Positions 1 to 5,557 of a stretch of DNA of 5,811 nucleotides are shown piece by piece (position 1 is the stretch's first letter; every line of letters begins with the position of its first letter). Source of the DNA: an uncultured bacterium (GTDB lineage Bacteria; Verrucomicrobiota; Kiritimatiellia; RFP12; UBA1067). The position numbers and the translations under genes are program-made. The notes under the pieces are model-generated. The model did not search any database, had not been told where the DNA came from, and saw only the letters and a list, made by a program, of their open reading frames with translations. The stretch spans positions 1-5,811 of the forward strand of contig CAMIVJ010000195.1 in the NCBI GenBank assembly GCA_946401765.1, in the 5' to 3' direction.

Positions 1-2
1 CG

Positions 3-302
3 CAGATTCCGCTGATCGCCCCGAACGTCATTCAGTCGATCGCGCACATGAAGCACGACATTCTGAAGGGCGGATACACCTCGCTCAACCTGGACGAGGC
101 GCTCATCGGCCTCGCGATCTCCTGCACCACCAACCCGGCCGCGCAGATCGCCACCGAGAAGCTCAACGAGCTGAGCGGCTGCGAAGTGCACATGACGCAC
201 ATCGTCACTCCTGGCGACGAGGCTGGCCTTCGCCGTCTCGGCTGCCGCTTCACGAGCGACCCGTACTTCGCCTCCAACGCGCTTTTCATGGCCGGCCAGT
301 AG
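3..302 (+). CDS. DUF1846 (UPF0371) family protein, C-terminal part only
   Basis: This is the last 99 residues of a protein whose start lies before the window; the reading frame is open from base 3 and ends at TAG (300-302). The pieces that identify the family are IPLIAPNVI near residues 2-10, a helix with LDEALIGLAISCTTNPAAQIA around 30-50 (motif parts LDEALIG and TNPAAQ), and the tail CEVHMTHIV (60-68) followed by LRRLGCRFTSDP (76-87). From memory, DUF1846 proteins end with this pattern: a Cys-x-x-His stretch, then 'LG...TS(E/D)P'. Family members are about 490-510 residues, so roughly four fifths of the gene is missing here because of the window edge, not because it is broken. Members are cytosolic and their biochemical role is not established. 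An internal ATG at 48 is not the start, because conserved family sequence runs upstream of it. The next gene starts 11 bp downstream, suggesting one transcript. Confidence 0.85.
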   Translation, partial: QIPLIAPNVIQSIAHMKHDILKGGYTSLNLDEALIGLAISCTTNPAAQIATEKLNELSGCEVHMTHIVTPGDEAGLRRLGCRFTSDPYFASNALFMAGQ

Positions 303-303
303 C

Positions 304-307
304 GGAG
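304..307 (+). promoter_or_regulatory. Ribosome binding site of the GH5 gene
   Basis: GGAG lies 6 bases before the ATG at 314, directly after the upstream stop codon. It supports ATG 314 over the second in-frame ATG (residue 5) and over any start further upstream, since the frame stays open into the preceding gene. Confidence 0.6.
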
Positions 308-313
308 AATGCA

Positions 314-1891
314 ATGACGCTGCCGATGACATTCCTGGCCGCGGCGATCGCGGCGACTGCGCCGAACGGAGATGCCGCGTGCCGAGACGTGGTGCAGCCT
401 GCCGCGCCGAAGTGCCGCTATGCGGGCGACGGATTGGCCGACGGGAGGCCAGCAGCGCGCTGGCGCGGCTTCAACCTCCTTGAGATGTTCCACATGGGCC
501 GCGGGGCGAAGCCGGGCGAATTCCTAGAGAGCGACTTCAGGATGATGCACGAGTGGGGCTTCAACTTCGCGCGCCTTCCGATGGACTATCGGTTCTGGAT
601 TGTGGACGGCGACTGGAACAGGATAGACGAATCGGCAGTGGCGCACATCGACCGCGCAATCGCGCTCGGACGAAAATGGGGCGTGCACGTGCAGGTGTGC
701 ATGCACCGCTGCCCCGGCTACACGGTGGCGCGTCCGCACGAGAGCCGCGACCTCTTCACGGACCCAGAGGCGCAGCGCGTGTGCGCCATGCACTGGGCCT
801 ACTTCGCGAAGCGCTGGAAGGGCATTCCGAACGAGGCGCTAAGCTTCAACCTCTTCAACGAGCCGCCGAACGTCTCCGAGGAGAAGTATGCGCCGGTGGT
901 CAGGCTGCTGGTGGACGCAATCCGCCGCGAGGATCCTAAGCGCGTCATAATGTTGGACGGCATTGCCTGGGGGCAGCGTCCGCTCAAGGCGGCGTACGGC
1001 CTTGCCGGTGTGGGACAGGCCACGCGCGGCTACGAGCCGTCGAGCGTGAGCCACTATCTGGCGCCGTGGGTGGGCACGCCATCGGCGAAGCCGGTGTGGC
1101 CGCTGCAGCTCGACGCACCGGCGGGCATACTCGCTGGCACGGGCAAGCGGGAGCTGCGCGCGCCGCTAGAGGTGCGCGACCTGCCGCCATGCCGCGTAGC
1201 GGTGCGCTGGGGACGCGTTTCGGGAGAGGTGAAGGTACGTTTCACGGCCGATGGGCGCACAGTGGCAGAGGCTGTGTTCGATCCAAAGTCGGGTGCGCCA
1301 GGATGGGAAGACGTAAAGTACTATCCTCAGTGGCGCATACATCAGGGCTCCTACACGCGCGCGACGGAGTTCGAGCTGCCCGCCGGCGCACGGTGTCTGG
1401 CCGCCGAGGTCGCGTCGGGCGACTGGATCGACTTGGCGTCGCTCACGTTCACTGCGCAGGATGGAAGAAAGGCCGAGCTGCATGTGAGCAGCAACTGGGC
1501 CAAGCCCCGCAACTTCAACCAGAGGTTCGCTGGATTCGACGCAAAGGAGAAGTTCGTGCCGGCGGACGCATCGCGTCCGCGCCGTTACGCCGATCCCGGG
1601 CGCGAATACCTCTACAGGAGGATGTTCGTGCAGTGGGACGAGGCGCTTGCAAACGGCACCTTCGTGATGGCCGGCGAGTTCGGCGTGTGGAAGATGACGC
1701 CGCACGACATTGCACTAGACGTCATTGAGGACTATCTTTCGCTCTGGAAGGAACGCAACATGGGCTGGGCGCTTTGGAACCTGCGTGGCGATTTCGGCAT
1801 TCTCGACTCAGGGCGCGCCGATGTGAAATACGAGGACTACAAGGGCCACAAGCTCGACCGCAAGCTCCTTGAACTCCTGCAGCGCTACTGA
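314..1891 (+). CDS. Glycoside hydrolase family 5-like enzyme (cellulase fold) with inserted beta-rich domain
   Basis: A 525-residue protein with the landmarks of a GH5/clan A TIM barrel: RGFNL (51-55), FNFARLP with the conserved Arg87, HRCPG (131-135), FNLFNEPP with the predicted acid/base Glu183, SHY (246-248), VMAGEFG with the predicted nucleophile Glu455, and a C-terminal strand with Trp485 and Trp488. GH5 enzymes are retaining glycosidases acting mostly on beta-linked glucans or mannans; the substrate cannot be read from this sequence. Two things are odd. Residues about 252-400 interrupt the barrel between the SHY strand and the nucleophile strand, and look beta-rich. The N-terminus (first ~22 residues) is hydrophobic and Ala-rich but has no basic residue before the core, so export is likely but not certain. 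It follows the DUF1846 gene by 11 bp and converges on the GT2 gene. Family call fairly secure, subfamily unknown. Confidence 0.85.
   Translation: MTLPMTFLAAAIAATAPNGDAACRDVVQPAAPKCRYAGDGLADGRPAARWRGFNLLEMFHMGRGAKPGEFLESDFRMMHEWGFNFARLPMDYRFWIVDGDWNRIDESAVAHIDRAIALGRKWGVHVQVCMHRCPGYTVARPHESRDLFTDPEAQRVCAMHWAYFAKRWKGIPNEALSFNLFNEPPNVSEEKYAPVVRLLVDAIRREDPKRVIMLDGIAWGQRPLKAAYGLAGVGQATRGYEPSSVSHYLAPWVGTPSAKPVWPLQLDAPAGILAGTGKRELRAPLEVRDLPPCRVAVRWGRVSGEVKVRFTADGRTVAEAVFDPKSGAPGWEDVKYYPQWRIHQGSYTRATEFELPAGARCLAAEVASGDWIDLASLTFTAQDGRKAELHVSSNWAKPRNFNQRFAGFDAKEKFVPADASRPRRYADPGREYLYRRMFVQWDEALANGTFVMAGEFGVWKMTPHDIALDVIEDYLSLWKERNMGWALWNLRGDFGILDSGRADVKYEDYKGHKLDRKLLELLQRY
1067..1513 (+). other. Inserted domain within the GH5-like enzyme (residues ~252-400)
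   Basis: About 150 residues separate the SHY motif (246-248) from the region leading to GEFG (454-457), more than a simple barrel loop-helix-strand needs. The segment has alternating hydrophobic strands such as RVAVRWG (294-300), EVKVRFTADG (305-314) and DWIDLASLTFTAQDG (370-384), with many Gly/Asp turns, as in jelly-roll carbohydrate-binding modules. Sequence returns to helix-rich barrel character near RREYLYRRMF (about 430-438). I cannot assign it to a named CBM family. Boundaries are estimates. Confidence 0.5.
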
Positions 1892-1898
1892 AGCCGCA

Positions 1899-1919
1899 GC
1901 ACGTCACGCGTCCACGTGC
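1899..1919. terminator. Possible bidirectional hairpin between convergent genes
   Basis: GCACGT (1899-1904) and ACGTGC (1914-1919) form a perfect 6-bp inverted repeat with a 9-base loop, in the 30 bp between the two convergent stop codons. Neither strand has a T-tract after it, so it is not a classical intrinsic terminator; it could be an RNA end-stabilising hairpin or chance. Confidence 0.3.
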
Positions 1920-1921
1920 CA

Positions 1922-2935
1922 CTACTTCTGCCATTGCGAGCGGTCGGCGGGAGCCTGGCGGCGGCCGAACAGCTTCGAGAGATATCCCGTGGCGTATATC
2001 CACGCGGTCATCTCGCATACGGGCACATGGTAGAGCCATGCGATTGACGGGCGGCGCGCCATGCCGATCAGCATCTGCACCACGAGCGGCAGCACGGTGG
2101 CGGCGGATAGGCAGAAGAGCGCGATCCCCGAACGGCGCTGGCTGTTCCATGGATAGGTGCGCTGCTTTTCCTGGGCGAAGAAGAGGAAGTCGCGTATGCG
2201 GCGGCGCTGCTTGCGGGCGAAGTCGCCAAGGCGCGCGCAGTAGAGATGCACGATGCCGGTCTTCACCTTCGCCACGCACACTGAGCCGTCGCGGCGGATG
2301 CGGTCGTAGAGGATGTCGATGTCGAAGAGATATGGATCCCAGCCTGAGCCTTCAAGCAGAGAACGGCGGAAAACGAAGCCGTTTGCGCCGATGGTGGGAA
2401 TCGATGTGCCGGAGAGGCGCAGCTTGAGCCAGTCGCCGCGGTCTTCGGTGGGAATGTCGAGGCCTGTCCATCTGCCTGTGATGCCGCAAGTGCGGTCGTA
2501 GTTGCGCGTGAAGAGGCAGAGAGGGTCATTCATGCCGAGGAGGGCGAAGTAGCGCGTGAGTGATGGATCCTGCGCGCGTACCGTGTATGAGATTGGCTCC
2601 GATGCGACCACATCGGGATCGGAGAAAGGGGCGAGGAGGCGCGAGATCCAGGAGGGGTCGGGTAGGATGTTGTCTGAATCGACGAGGGCGATCACGTCGC
2701 CCGATGCGGCCTTTATGCCGGCGGTCTTGCCGGCCTCGCCGGTCTTGAGGGAATTGGGCACGACGATGTCCACACCGGCGGCGCGGGCGATTTCAAGCGT
2801 GCTGTCGCTGGAACCAGCGTCGGCGATCACGATTTCGTACGAGCTGCGCGGCACGTCCTGGGCGCGGATGGCGTCCAGGCATTCTCCGAGCGTACGTGCG
2901 GAATTCAGGGTGGGTATGACTATCGAGAGTTTCAC
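1922..2935 (-). CDS. Family 2 glycosyltransferase with C-terminal membrane segments
   Basis: Read from GTG at 2935, this is a 337-residue protein. The N-terminus is a GT-A fold: strand LSIVIPTLN (3-11), nucleotide-binding DAGSSDST (39-46), metal-binding DSD (86-88, the DxD motif), and the acceptor-side TIGANGFVFRR (181-191). Near the C-terminus residues ~270-292 are clearly membrane-spanning, and ~298-320 may form a second, amphipathic or membrane segment, so the catalytic domain would sit on the cytoplasmic face. GT2 enzymes move a sugar from a nucleotide donor to a growing polysaccharide, glycolipid or protein; this type is common in exopolysaccharide and O-antigen synthesis. The donor cannot be told. 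An ATG at 3019 would add 28 residues, but that stretch translates the promoter and tandem repeat, so I rejected it; family homology begins right at the GTG. No Shine-Dalgarno is visible, and a TATAAT ends 9 bases before the start, suggesting a leaderless mRNA. Confidence 0.88.
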   Translation of the reverse strand: MKLSIVIPTLNSARTLGECLDAIRAQDVPRSSYEIVIADAGSSDSTLEIARAAGVDIVVPNSLKTGEAGKTAGIKAASGDVIALVDSDNILPDPSWISRLLAPFSDPDVVASEPISYTVRAQDPSLTRYFALLGMNDPLCLFTRNYDRTCGITGRWTGLDIPTEDRGDWLKLRLSGTSIPTIGANGFVFRRSLLEGSGWDPYLFDIDILYDRIRRDGSVCVAKVKTGIVHLYCARLGDFARKQRRRIRDFLFFAQEKQRTYPWNSQRRSGIALFCLSAATVLPLVVQMLIGMARRPSIAWLYHVPVCEMTAWIYATGYLSKLFGRRQAPADRSQWQK

Positions 2936-2944
2936 GTGCGAAAG

Positions 2945-2973
2945 ATTATAGCAAAAAAGTCTGAAAGTTTGAA
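2945..2973 (-). promoter_or_regulatory. Promoter of the GT2 gene, probably giving a leaderless transcript
   Basis: On the minus strand, perfect TATAAT (2950-2945) is preceded, with a 17-bp spacer, by TTCAAA (2973-2968), which matches 4 of 6 bases of TTGACA. Only 9 bases separate the -10 box from the GTG start, so transcription should begin at or within a few bases of it. The -35 hexamer lies inside the 16-bp tandem repeat. Confidence 0.6.
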
Positions 2974-2994
2974 GGTTTGAAAGTTTGAAGGTTT
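2963..2994. repeat. Two perfect 16-bp tandem copies (four 8-bp GAARGTTT units)
   Basis: GAAAGTTTGAAGGTTT occurs at 2963-2978 and again, identical, at 2979-2994. Each copy is itself a doubled 8-bp unit GAA(A/G)GTTT. The array is AT-rich in a GC-rich window, sits between the two divergent promoters, and contains the -35 box of the minus-strand promoter. It could be a slippage-prone tract, a protein-binding array or a dispersed genomic repeat; the window alone does not distinguish these. Confidence 0.85.
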
Positions 2995-3013
2995 TTCGGA
3001 TGCGCGCGTGGTC

Positions 3014-3042
3014 TTCCAAAATGGCGGGGGCTTTGGTATAAT
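3014..3042 (+). promoter_or_regulatory. Promoter of the unknown protein-GH20 operon
   Basis: Perfect TATAAT (3037-3042) carries an upstream TG at 3034-3035, making an extended -10 element. The best -35 at 17-bp spacing is TTCCAA (3014-3019), only 3 of 6 matches, which an extended -10 can tolerate. Predicted start of transcription is near 3049, leaving a leader of about 25 bases with AAGGAG at 3058-3063. Confidence 0.65.
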
Positions 3043-3057
3043 ACCTCCCCTAGGCAA

Positions 3058-3063
3058 AAGGAG
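3058..3063 (+). promoter_or_regulatory. Ribosome binding site AAGGAG deciding a GTG start
   Basis: AAGGAG ends 11 bases before GTG at 3075. No ATG in this frame precedes the signal peptide, and the site fixes GTG 3075 as the start. Confidence 0.7.
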
Positions 3064-3074
3064 TTGCGGATACG

Positions 3075-4022
3075 GTGAAATCGAAGAATCTTAATGTAGG
3101 AACGCTTGCCTTGGTGGTGGCGTTCTGCTTGTGCGCTGCGGTGTATGCCGGGGCGAAAGAGGCGTTGGCTGGCGAACGTTCTCCGTTCGTCCGTTCGCTC
3201 GTCTCGCGGATGCTTGACGCCCGCGACGGGGCGGTGGCGCCGAAGAAAGGCATGTGGTATGTCAAGGCAAAGCCGCTGGATGCGGCGGAATGGCCGTTCG
3301 ATCTGACGCGCGTGGAGGTGCTGCTTGAGAAGGCCATGGTCAGGACGCCGGGCAGACCTTATCGCCTGCGCCGTCAGACGGACGATGCCGATCAGCGCAA
3401 GGCGGGCGCTGACGCGCTTGCATACGTGAACAAGATCATCTGCGAGTGGGCGGTGATGTCCCTCGATTCGAAATTTCAGCGCTGCGATGCCGACACCATC
3501 AAGACGCTAGGTGCGTATCGTGTGGACCTCGACAAGGACTTCTGGTCCAACTACGCCATCCTCACGAAGTCCGGCGCAGTGGGTGGTGGCTCGTCCAAGG
3601 TCGGCGGCTGGATAACGGCATGGAAAGTCGCGAAAGACCTCTATCTCGTGATCACCTCGGAACTTGCTAAGGAATGCAATCCACGCGACTATCAGTTCGT
3701 TATGTGGGACGGCGAGAAGGACTGGCCGATCGTGGGCTTCGACAGCTTCCCCGACGCCGCGCGCTTCGCCCTGGTCAAGTCCCTGCTCGACGATCCAGGC
3801 TCGGCAAACAACCTCGCCGCTCTCGTCCACTCCCGCGACGCCAACCGCTCTACTTACATGCGCGAGTACGTGGAATCGCTTCTGCGTCGTTCGGCGGCGG
3901 GCGGGTGCGACGCCGCGTTCCACAATCTGGGCGTTCTGATGGAGGAAAGGGGACTCGCGGAAGAGGCAGAGGCGTTCTACAGCCGCGAGCGCGCCAAGGC
4001 CTCCGAAAGGCGGGGCGACTAG
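3075..4022 (+). CDS. Exported protein of unknown function with C-terminal TPR/Sel1-like hairpin
   Basis: I do not recognise this 315-residue protein. It starts at GTG after a clear AAGGAG. Residues 1-26 form a Sec signal peptide: basic MKSK, a hydrophobic core (about 9-23), and a likely cut after VYA near residue 25; there is no proper lipobox despite Cys18 and Cys20. The mature part is mixed: WYVKAKPLDAAEWPFDLTRVE (60-80, Trp-rich, key residues W61, W73), a Gly/Ser loop GAVGGGSSKVGG (147-158), and YQFVMWDGEKDWPIVGFDSF (186-205). Residues 278-311 fit one tetratricopeptide or Sel1-like repeat (AFHNLGVLMEERGLAEEAEAF pattern: L285, G286, A295, A298). It has its own extended -10 promoter and is the first gene of a pair with the GH20 gene, which starts 2 bases after its stop. 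A periplasmic binding or scaffold role linked to glycan use is only an inference from position. Confidence 0.82.
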   Translation: MKSKNLNVGTLALVVAFCLCAAVYAGAKEALAGERSPFVRSLVSRMLDARDGAVAPKKGMWYVKAKPLDAAEWPFDLTRVEVLLEKAMVRTPGRPYRLRRQTDDADQRKAGADALAYVNKIICEWAVMSLDSKFQRCDADTIKTLGAYRVDLDKDFWSNYAILTKSGAVGGGSSKVGGWITAWKVAKDLYLVITSELAKECNPRDYQFVMWDGEKDWPIVGFDSFPDAARFALVKSLLDDPGSANNLAALVHSRDANRSTYMREYVESLLRRSAAGGCDAAFHNLGVLMEERGLAEEAEAFYSRERAKASERRGD

Positions 4023-4024
4023 CA

Positions 4025-5401
4025 ATGTTCGCGGCGCGCGCCTACATGCTGGACATCAGCCGCGACAAGGTGCCCACAATGGGCACTCTGCGGCTTCTTG
4101 TGGACCTCCTCGCCAAATTCGACTACAACCAGCTTCAGCTCTACACCGAACACACCTTCGCCTATTCGCATCACCGCGCCGTGTGGGAGCGCGCCTCTCC
4201 GCTCACCGCCGAGGAGGTGCGTGCGCTCGACGCGTACTGCGCCATGCACGGTATCGAGCTCGTGCCAAACCAGAACTCGTTTGGCCACCTTGAGCGCTGG
4301 CTCGTGAATCCGGAGTACAATCACCTTGCAGAGCTCCCTAATGGTGGCGCGCCTCTCCCCTGGGGCGGCTTCAAGAAGCATCCCACCACTCTCTGCCCAA
4401 CGAACCCCGAGTCGCTCAGGTTCCTTGAGGGGCTTTTCGACGAGCTGCTGCCGAACTTCGAGTCGCGTCTCTTCAACATTGGATGCGACGAGACGTTCGA
4501 CCTCCTAGGGAATGGGCGCAGCGCCGAGGCGGTGAAGAGCGAAGGCGAAGGGCGCGTGTATCTGGAGTTCCTGCGCAAGGTCGCGGCACTCGCCCGCGCG
4601 CGCGGCAGGCGGCCGATGTTCTGGGGCGACGTGATACTGCGCCACCCCGAGCTCGTGCCTGAGCTGCCGAAGGACCTCATCGCGCTCGACTGGGGATACG
4701 AGGGAAACCATCCGTTTATGTCCGAGGCCGAGCAGTTCAGCCGCGCGGGGCTTGATTTCTACGTGTGCCCAGGCACCAGCTCGTGGAACTCGCTCGCCGG
4801 GCGTGTCGAGAACATGCGCGAGAACATGCAGGTCGCCGAGGCCGCTGGGCGCAGGTTCGGCGCGAAGGGGTTCATGGTCACGGACTGGGGGGACGGCGGG
4901 CACTGGCAGCCTCTTGTGGTCTCGCTTCCAGGCCTGATACTCGGCGGCAACCTCGCATTCACTGGTCCCTCCGCAAACAAGATGAACCTCGAGGAGGCGC
5001 TGAACGGCGTGATGGGCGTGCCGCTCGGCGGCACGCTGCTGCGGCTCGGCACGCTCTACCTGCGAGGCGGGGCGCTGCGCGCGAACGCGAGCGAGCTTTT
5101 CCGCATTCTCGCGAACGACCACGGATATTCGCGCCATCCGGGGTTGACGGACTCTGTGCTGGCCGAGGTGTCGTCAGTCGCGGAAGGCTGCCGTCACGCG
5201 GCGGCGGCGTATGCTGGCGGCGCATATCCGAATGCGTGGGCGCAGGAGATCGTGCACGTGGCGAATCTAGTGGACGCCGCGTGCAATAGGCGCGACGCCG
5301 GGAGACTGCGCTTCCTGCGCGAGGAGCACGACCAGGTGTGGAAGCTCCGCAACCGCCCCGGCGGCATGGAAGATTCACGCTCAAAGCTTCCGAGGTTCTA
5401 G
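4025..5401 (+). CDS. Family 20 glycoside hydrolase (beta-N-acetylhexosaminidase-like), catalytic domain only
   Basis: A 458-residue protein whose family match begins at residue 5. The opening RAYMLDISRDKVP (5-17) and the first helix LLVDLLAKFDYNQLQLY are typical of the GH20 barrel. NIGCDET (151-157) carries the Asp155-Glu156 pair, expected to polarise the substrate 2-acetamido group and act as acid/base. Other likely pocket residues are His88 (GHLE), Trp200 (FWGD), Trp223, Trp254 (SSWNS) and Trp288 (TDWGD). GH20 enzymes remove terminal beta-GlcNAc or GalNAc. The usual N-terminal GH20b domain is absent, and there is no signal peptide, so the enzyme should be cytoplasmic. ATG 4025 lies 2 bases after the previous stop, with AAAGG at 4006-4010; the frame stays open back to 3674, but that stretch overlaps the upstream gene and lacks family sequence. 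The hexosamine-kinase-like gene downstream fits N-acetylhexosamine use. Substrate is not proven. Confidence 0.87.
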   Translation: MFAARAYMLDISRDKVPTMGTLRLLVDLLAKFDYNQLQLYTEHTFAYSHHRAVWERASPLTAEEVRALDAYCAMHGIELVPNQNSFGHLERWLVNPEYNHLAELPNGGAPLPWGGFKKHPTTLCPTNPESLRFLEGLFDELLPNFESRLFNIGCDETFDLLGNGRSAEAVKSEGEGRVYLEFLRKVAALARARGRRPMFWGDVILRHPELVPELPKDLIALDWGYEGNHPFMSEAEQFSRAGLDFYVCPGTSSWNSLAGRVENMRENMQVAEAAGRRFGAKGFMVTDWGDGGHWQPLVVSLPGLILGGNLAFTGPSANKMNLEEALNGVMGVPLGGTLLRLGTLYLRGGALRANASELFRILANDHGYSRHPGLTDSVLAEVSSVAEGCRHAAAAYAGGAYPNAWAQEIVHVANLVDAACNRRDAGRLRFLREEHDQVWKLRNRPGGMEDSRSKLPRF

Positions 5402-5432
5402 CGTTTCGCAATGCATGAGCGCGAATTTGCAA

Positions 5433-5461
5433 GGGACAAAACGCCGCAGAAATGATAGAAT
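5433..5461 (+). promoter_or_regulatory. Promoter of the sugar-kinase gene
   Basis: GGGACA (5433-5438, 4 of 6 to TTGACA) and TAGAAT (5456-5461, 5 of 6 to TATAAT) are spaced 17 bp, with TG at 5453-5454 making an extended -10. Transcription would start near 5468, giving an 80-base leader. It lies 32 bp after the GH20 stop codon, so the kinase can be expressed apart from the GH20 operon or in addition to read-through. Confidence 0.55.
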
Positions 5462-5491
5462 ATGTCCATGCGATTGGAGAGTCTCTAAAAA

Positions 5492-5557
5492 ATGACAAAA
5501 CGAAAGAACAACATCGTGCGCGGCGCCATGCCGCGGGAGGTGTCGCCGTGGATCTGA
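5492..5557 (+). CDS. Possible 21-residue leader peptide upstream of the kinase gene
   Basis: ATG 5492 opens a 21-codon frame ending in TGA at 5555-5557. It starts MTKRKNNIVRG, basic and hydrophilic, and ends with VSPWI. GGAG at 5476-5479 lies 12 bases upstream, a loose Shine-Dalgarno. Its stop overlaps an in-frame ATG of the kinase gene as TGATG, an arrangement typical of translational coupling, and its coding region spans the hairpin at 5519-5535. It lies within the predicted mRNA leader. The peptide resembles nothing I know; it may be a regulatory leader, or a chance ORF. Confidence 0.3.
   Translation: MTKRKNNIVRGAMPREVSPWI
5519..5535 (+). promoter_or_regulatory. GC hairpin abutting the kinase ribosome binding site
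   Basis: CGCGGC (5519-5524) and GCCGCG (5530-5535) pair perfectly over 6 G-C pairs with a 5-base loop. The last stem base is the first G of the GGGAGG ribosome binding site (5535-5540), so folding would crowd that site. No T-tract follows, so it is not a terminator. Confidence 0.4.
5535..5540 (+). promoter_or_regulatory. Ribosome binding site GGGAGG favouring GTG 5548
   Basis: GGGAGG ends 7 bases before GTG 5548, ideal spacing, but 16 bases before the alternative ATG 5557. This decides the start in favour of GTG, though re-initiation at ATG 5557 after the leader ORF is possible. Confidence 0.55.

Noticed and set aside
1066..1728. 220-codon plus-strand frame inside the GH5 gene
   Set aside because: It is an alternate-frame shadow with Arg/Gly-rich low-information sequence; the catalytic motifs lie in the other frame.
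2936..3019. 28-residue N-terminal extension of the GT2 protein from ATG 3019
   Set aside because: It would translate the tandem repeat and the -10 region, lies before the first family strand, and its ATG sits inside the -35 region of the divergent promoter.
3045..3063. CTCC (3045-3048) pairing with GGAG (3060-3063) to mask the ribosome binding site
   Set aside because: The predicted transcript starts near 3049, so the CTCC would probably not be in the mRNA.
3674..4024. Upstream extension of the GH20 reading frame to ATG 3674
   Set aside because: It would overlap 349 bases of the upstream gene in another frame, and its translation is Arg-rich with no GH20 sequence until after ATG 4025.
4505..5137. 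210-codon minus-strand frame inside the GH20 gene
   Set aside because: It is antisense to the conserved GH20 motifs and has no start signal or family features.
5404..5426. TTCGC/GCGAA inverted repeat after the GH20 stop as a terminator
   Set aside because: Only 5 pairs with an 11-base loop and no T-run; too weak to call.
5475..5486. GAGA-G-TCTC dyad upstream of the leader ORF as an operator
   Set aside because: Arms of only 4 bases around one centre base; too short to distinguish from chance.
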